A program made the translations under genes and the position numbers. Shown one piece after another: positions 5,519 through 9,092 of a stretch of DNA of 9,092 nucleotides (position 1 is the stretch's first letter; each line of letters begins with the position of its first letter). The notes under the pieces are model-generated. The model made no database searches. It had not been told where the DNA came from and saw only the letters and a program-made list of their open reading frames with translations. Source of the stretch: Oscillospiraceae bacterium (GTDB lineage Bacteria > Bacillota > Clostridia > Oscillospirales > Oscillospiraceae); contig JAFYIF010000141.1 in NCBI GenBank assembly GCA_017538775.1, positions 1 through 9,092 of the forward strand, given 5' to 3'.

Positions 5519-6763
5519 ATGGCGGAGCTGGACTACTGGATCTGGTTTTCCGCGCTCCGTCTGCGTCCGGCGGCCCGGCGGGCGCTGCTGGAACGCTACG
5601 GCGGGGCCAGGGAGCTGTTTCAGGCCCCGCCGGGCGAGGTGCCCGGCCTGACGGAGCGGGAGCGGGAGGCCCTGGGGCAGCGGGAGCTGAGCCAGGCCGC
5701 CGGGATCGTCCGCCGCTGCGCCGAGGAGGGCGTGGACATCCTCACCCTGCATGACCCGGCCTATCCCGAGCGCCTGGCCGCCATCCCCGACGCCCCGCCG
5801 GTCCTCTATCTGAAGGGCCATCTCCCGGCGGTGGACCTGGAACCGCTCATCGCCGTGGTGGGGCCGCGGCGCTGGACCCCCTCCGGGGAGAAAATGGCCG
5901 TGAAGCTGGCCGGCGGCATCGCCGCCGGCGGCGCCATCGTGGTCACGGGCCTGGCCGCCGGGGTGGACGGCATCGCCGCCCACGCTGCGCTGCGGGCCGG
6001 GGGCCGGGTGATCGGCGTGCTGGGCTGCCCCATCAATCAGGTCTACCCCAAACAGCACGCGGCCCTGTATGCGGACGTGGCCGCCACCGGGGCGCTGCTC
6101 AGCGAATATCCCCCGGACGCGGTCTGCACTGCGGACTGTTTCCCGGCCCGCAACCGCATCATGGCGGGGCTGAGCCTGGGCGTGCTGGTGGTGGAGGCCC
6201 CGGCGCGCAGCGGGGCGCTGATCACCGCCCACCGGGCGCTGGACTACGGCAGAGACGTGTTCGCCGTGCCCGGCAACGCCGACGCCGAAGCCAGCCGGGG
6301 CTGTCTCCGGCTGCTGAAGGAGGGGGCTTCCCTGGCGGAGGAGGCCTGGGACGTGCTGGAAGGCTACGCATCCCGCTTCCCGGGCAAGCTGGACCGGGAG
6401 ACGGCCCGGCGCATCCCCCAGGAACCGCCGCCGGAACCGAAGAATCCGGAACCCCCGGCGGAGATCAAAGCGGGGGAGGACCCGGTCTGGAACGAGCGGA
6501 CGGTGTTCCGCCTCCGGGAGCGCACCAAGCGCCGGAAGGCGCTGGACGCGGCGGCCCAGACGGCAAAGCTGGAGGAGCTGAGCGCGCAGCAGCTGGCGAT
6601 CCTGGCCGTGCTGGAGCAGGAACAGATGCACATCGACGACATCGTGGAGCGCAGCGCCCTGCCCGCCGCCACCGTGGCCAGCGAGCTGACCATGCTGCAG
6701 ATCAAGGGCTGCGTCACCCAGCACCCGGGCAAGCGCTTTTCTCTGAACGTAAAGCGGCCCTAA
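5519..6763 (+). CDS. dprA: DNA-processing protein DprA (Smf)
   Basis: DprA binds incoming single-stranded DNA during transformation and loads RecA; the gene is also widespread in species not known to be competent. At 414 residues it has an N-terminal helical/HhH-like region (about 10-60), the Rossmann-type DprA core (about 75-285) and a C-terminal winged-helix domain (about 354-409, LSAQQLAIL... to GKRFSL). Core signatures seen are [18 protein letters not shown] (141-158), [12 protein letters not shown] (208-219), [22 protein letters not shown] (231-252) and LLKEGA (265-270). Unlike most members, the first phosphate-site motif reads [11 protein letters not shown], with Pro for the usual Ser/Thr before Arg. 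A charged, Pro-rich linker (about 290-350, [11 protein letters not shown] then [10 protein letters not shown]) separates the core from the winged helix. The start is supported by AGGGGGAGG at 5504-5512 with 6-nt spacing. The gene is followed 44 nt later by topA, a classic Firmicute pairing. Confidence 0.93.
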   Translation: MAELDYWIWFSALRLRPAARRALLERYGGARELFQAPPGEVPGLTEREREALGQRELSQAAGIVRRCAEEGVDILTLHDPAYPERLAAIPDAPPVLYLKGHLPAVDLEPLIAVVGPRRWTPSGEKMAVKLAGGIAAGGAIVVTGLAAGVDGIAAHAALRAGGRVIGVLGCPINQVYPKQHAALYADVAATGALLSEYPPDAVCTADCFPARNRIMAGLSLGVLVVEAPARSGALITAHRALDYGRDVFAVPGNADAEASRGCLRLLKEGASLAEEAWDVLEGYASRFPGKLDRETARRIPQEPPPEPKNPEPPAEIKAGEDPVWNERTVFRLRERTKRRKALDAAAQTAKLEELSAQQLAILAVLEQEQMHIDDIVERSALPAATVASELTMLQIKGCVTQHPGKRFSLNVKRP

Positions 6764-6807
6764 GGCCCGTTGCAAGCAACAAAGTTGGGAAAGGAATCAG
6801 GGCGAAC

Positions 6808-9092
6808 ATGGCAAAAGCAAAGACCGAGCTGGTGATCGTGGAATCCCCGGCCAAGGCCAAAACCATTGAAAAATACCTGGGCGGCAGCTACCGGGTCGTG
6901 GCAAGTATGGGCCACCTGCGGGACCTGCCGCGCAGCCGCATCGGCGTGGACGTGGAACACGACTTCACGCCGGAATACATCCCCGTCCCGGGGCGGGAGA
7001 GCGTCATCGAAGACCTGAGAAAGAGCGCCGACCGGGCCGCCACCGTCTATCTGGCCACCGACCCGGACCGGGAGGGGGAAGCCATCTCCTGGCACCTGAA
7101 GGAGCTGCTGGAGATCCCGGACGACAAGGCCCGGCGCGTCACCTTCAACGAGATCACCCGCCGGGTGGTGACGGAGAACATCCAGGCCCCCCGGGAGATC
7201 GACATGGACCTGGTGAACGCCCAGCAGGCCCGGCGCGTGCTGGACCGGCTGGTGGGCTACAAGCTCTCCCCGATGCTCTGGCGCAAGCTGGGCCGCCCCC
7301 GGCTCAGCGCCGGGCGGGTCCAGTCCGTAGCCACCCGGATCGTCATCGACCGGGAGAACGAGATCCGCGCCTTCCAGCCGGAGGAGTACTGGCATCTGGA
7401 TGTGACCCTCCGCCGCGCCGAGGGGGAGGGCAGTCTGCTGGCCCGCTACCACGGCACCACGGAGAAGAAGACCGAGCTGCACTCCGAGGACGAGGTGAAC
7501 GCGGTCCTGGCGGCGGTGGAGGGCAAGCCCTTCCGGGTGGGCGCGGTGAAGCGCGGGGAAAAGCAGCGCCAGCCCTCCGCCCCCTTCATCACCTCCACGC
7601 TCCAGCAGGAGGCCAGCCGCCGCCTGGGCATGACCCCGGTGCGGACCATGAGCATCGCCCAGCAGCTCTATGAGGGCGTGGACGTGGACGGCGTGGGCAC
7701 CGTGGGTCTCATCACCTATATGCGCACCGACTCCCTGCGCATCAGCGACGAGGCGCAGCGCGCCGCCGGGGCCTACATCCAGAGCCACTACGGGCCGGAC
7801 TATTACCGCGGCCCCCGGAACTACAAGACCAAGGCCGGGGCCCAGGACGCCCATGAGGCCATCCGCCCCAGCAGCGTGGAGCTGAGCCCGGAGACCGTGA
7901 AGAAGAATCTGAGCGGGGACCAGTACCGGCTCTACCGCCTGATCTGGGGGCGCTTCATCGCCAGCCAGATGAGCAACGTGATCTACGACAGCGTGGTGAT
8001 CGACGCCGTCTGCGCCGGGCACGTCTTCCGGGCCAACCACTCGGAGGTGAAGTTCCCCGGCTATACCGCCGTCTACGAGGAAGGGAAAGACGAGGAGAGC
8101 AGCGAGATCCGCCGCCCCCTGCCCCGGCTGAGCGAGGGGGAGACCCTGCTGGCGGAGAAGTTCGACCGGGAGCAGCGCTTTACCCAGCCCCCGGCCCGCT
8201 ACACCGAGGCCACGCTGATCCGGGCCCTGGAGGAAAAGGGCATCGGGCGGCCCTCCACCTACGCCCCCACCATCAGCACCATCACCAGCCGGGAGTATGT
8301 GGCCAAGGACGGGCGCTATCTCCGTCCCACTCCACTGGGAGAGACCGTGAACCGGCTGATGCTGGACTATTTCCAGGACATCGTGGACCTGAAATTCACC
8401 GCCCGGATGGAGGACAGCCTGGACGAGATCGAGGCCGGGCGCAAGCAGTGGAAAAGCGTGCTGCGGGAGTTTTACGGCGGCTTCGACCGGGAGCTGACGG
8501 AGGCGGAGACGGCCCTGGAGGGGGTGCGCATCCGGGTCCCGGACGAGGTGAGCGACGAGGTCTGCGACCTGTGCGGGCGGAGGATGGTGGTGAAGAAGGG
8601 GCGCTTCGGGCGCTTCCTGGCCTGTCCGGGCTACCCGGAGTGCACCTTCACCAAGCCCATCGTGGTGGAGATGCCGGGCCGCTGCCCCCGCTGCGGCAGC
8701 CGCATCCTCAAGCGCACCAGCCGCAAGGGCTATACCTACTACGCCTGTGAAAAGGGCGCGGACTGCGGCTTCATGACCTGGAACGTGCCGGTGAAGGAGA
8801 ACTGTCCCTCCTGCGGCAAGACCATGTTCAAGCTCAGCGGCAAGGGGGCGAAAAAGCCCTTCTGCATCAACGAGAACTGCCCGGACTTCCTGCCGGAGGA
8901 CAAGCGCGGCTACCGCAAAAAGACCCCCAAGCCCGCCGAGGACGCGGAGGGCGCGGAGACGCCCGCTGCCCCGCCCCCGGCGGCGGAGGCCCCGGCCCCG
9001 GAAAAGAAGCCCGCGACCCGAAAGCGCGCGGCGAAAAAGCCCGCGGCGCAGCCGCCCGAGGGGGAAGCGCCCACGCCGGAGAAGCAGCCCGC
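6808..9092 (+). CDS. topA: DNA topoisomerase I (type IA), C-terminal end cut by window edge
   Basis: This enzyme relaxes negative supercoils by nicking and passing single strands. 761 codons are seen. The TOPRIM domain (about 7-115) holds E12 in VIVESPAKAKTI and the metal triad D85, D87, E89 in TDPDREGE. The type IA core follows, with the active-site Tyr304 in LITYMRTDSLR, PSAPFITSTLQQEASR (256-271) and EKGIGRPSTYAPTIS further on. Three four-cysteine zinc ribbons span about 586-691 (CDLC...CPGYPEC, CPRC...CEKGADC, CPSC...CINENC). A Lys/Ala/Pro-rich tail begins near 697 and is still open at the edge; such basic tails are thought to aid DNA or RNA polymerase contact. The ATG is preceded by AAAGGA (6790-6795, 12-nt spacing) and AGGG nearer. 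No promoter or terminator is visible in the 44-nt gap after dprA, so the gene is probably co-transcribed. Confidence 0.97.
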   Translation, partial: MAKAKTELVIVESPAKAKTIEKYLGGSYRVVASMGHLRDLPRSRIGVDVEHDFTPEYIPVPGRESVIEDLRKSADRAATVYLATDPDREGEAISWHLKELLEIPDDKARRVTFNEITRRVVTENIQAPREIDMDLVNAQQARRVLDRLVGYKLSPMLWRKLGRPRLSAGRVQSVATRIVIDRENEIRAFQPEEYWHLDVTLRRAEGEGSLLARYHGTTEKKTELHSEDEVNAVLAAVEGKPFRVGAVKRGEKQRQPSAPFITSTLQQEASRRLGMTPVRTMSIAQQLYEGVDVDGVGTVGLITYMRTDSLRISDEAQRAAGAYIQSHYGPDYYRGPRNYKTKAGAQDAHEAIRPSSVELSPETVKKNLSGDQYRLYRLIWGRFIASQMSNVIYDSVVIDAVCAGHVFRANHSEVKFPGYTAVYEEGKDEESSEIRRPLPRLSEGETLLAEKFDREQRFTQPPARYTEATLIRALEEKGIGRPSTYAPTISTITSREYVAKDGRYLRPTPLGETVNRLMLDYFQDIVDLKFTARMEDSLDEIEAGRKQWKSVLREFYGGFDRELTEAETALEGVRIRVPDEVSDEVCDLCGRRMVVKKGRFGRFLACPGYPECTFTKPIVVEMPGRCPRCGSRILKRTSRKGYTYYACEKGADCGFMTWNVPVKENCPSCGKTMFKLSGKGAKKPFCINENCPDFLPEDKRGYRKKTPKPAEDAEGAETPAAPPPAAEAPAPEKKPATRKRAAKKPAAQPPEGEAPTPEKQP

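Noticed and set aside
2693..6775. A very long open frame (1360 codons) on the minus strand
   Set aside because: It runs antisense to four well-supported genes. Those four genes (starts 2792, 3941, 4619, 5519) all happen to lie in the same forward frame, and their GC-rich third positions keep one reverse frame free of stops. The translated product is low-complexity His/Gln/Arg/Gly-rich sequence without domains.
6764..6807. Possible hairpin GTTGC-AA-GCAAC between dprA and topA
   Set aside because: The stem is too short, the loop too small and there is no T-tract; it does not support a terminator or riboswitch.
6760..8040. Long minus-strand open frame opposite topA
   Set aside because: It is a codon-bias shadow of topA, with biased composition and no ribosome site or recognisable domain.

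Overview
This window looks like ordinary chromosome of a GC-rich Firmicute, most likely a Clostridia / Oscillospiraceae-type gut bacterium. The clues are the dprA-topA neighbourhood (the smf-topA order of Bacillus and Clostridia), AAGGAG-type ribosome sites, sigma-A-like promoters with AT-rich -10 boxes in a GC-rich background, a long-form AlaX editing protein, and an OmpA-domain protein with a Thr/Pro tail beside general housekeeping genes. The taxon is an inference; no rRNA or other marker is present. I see no insertion sequence, tRNA, CRISPR array or prophage.

Layout. (1) Positions 1-939, minus strand: a long-form alanyl-tRNA editing protein (AlaX, DHHA1 type), cut by the left edge. (2) Positions 940-1091: a divergent control region with one convincing promoter in each direction. 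(3) Positions 1092-4417, plus strand: a tight run of four genes, namely a HAD hydrolase, a MotA/TolQ/ExbB-type channel protein, a MotB/OmpA-type partner, and a small YfcE/MJ0936-type metallophosphoesterase. It is closed by a strong hairpin at 4431-4457. (4) Positions 4458-4711: a control region with two tandem promoters and no ordinary start codon at the expected place. (5) Positions 4619-9092, plus strand: a TrmH/SpoU RNA methyltransferase, dprA and topA, with topA cut by the right edge.

How the genes work together. The channel pair overlaps by four bases and forms a self-contained stator-like module. Subunit A has a cytoplasmic tail of about 140 residues. Subunit B has the membrane Asp expected of an ion-driven stator, a long periplasm-side coiled coil, a peptidoglycan-binding OmpA domain and a 12-residue-repeat Thr/Pro tail. 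No flagellar genes and no Zorya partner genes (ZorC/ZorD/ZorE) lie in the window, so it is an orphan or divergent ion-driven machine of unknown output and the most interesting item here. The third unit joins RNA modification to DNA uptake/recombination and supercoiling, a common housekeeping arrangement.

The main oddities are a Thr where the metallophosphoesterase family has its metal-bridging Asn, and the lack of any usable ATG/GTG/TTG at the conserved start of the methyltransferase, where an ATT sits instead. In addition, two promoters are each placed so that transcription would begin almost exactly on an ATG or GTG.
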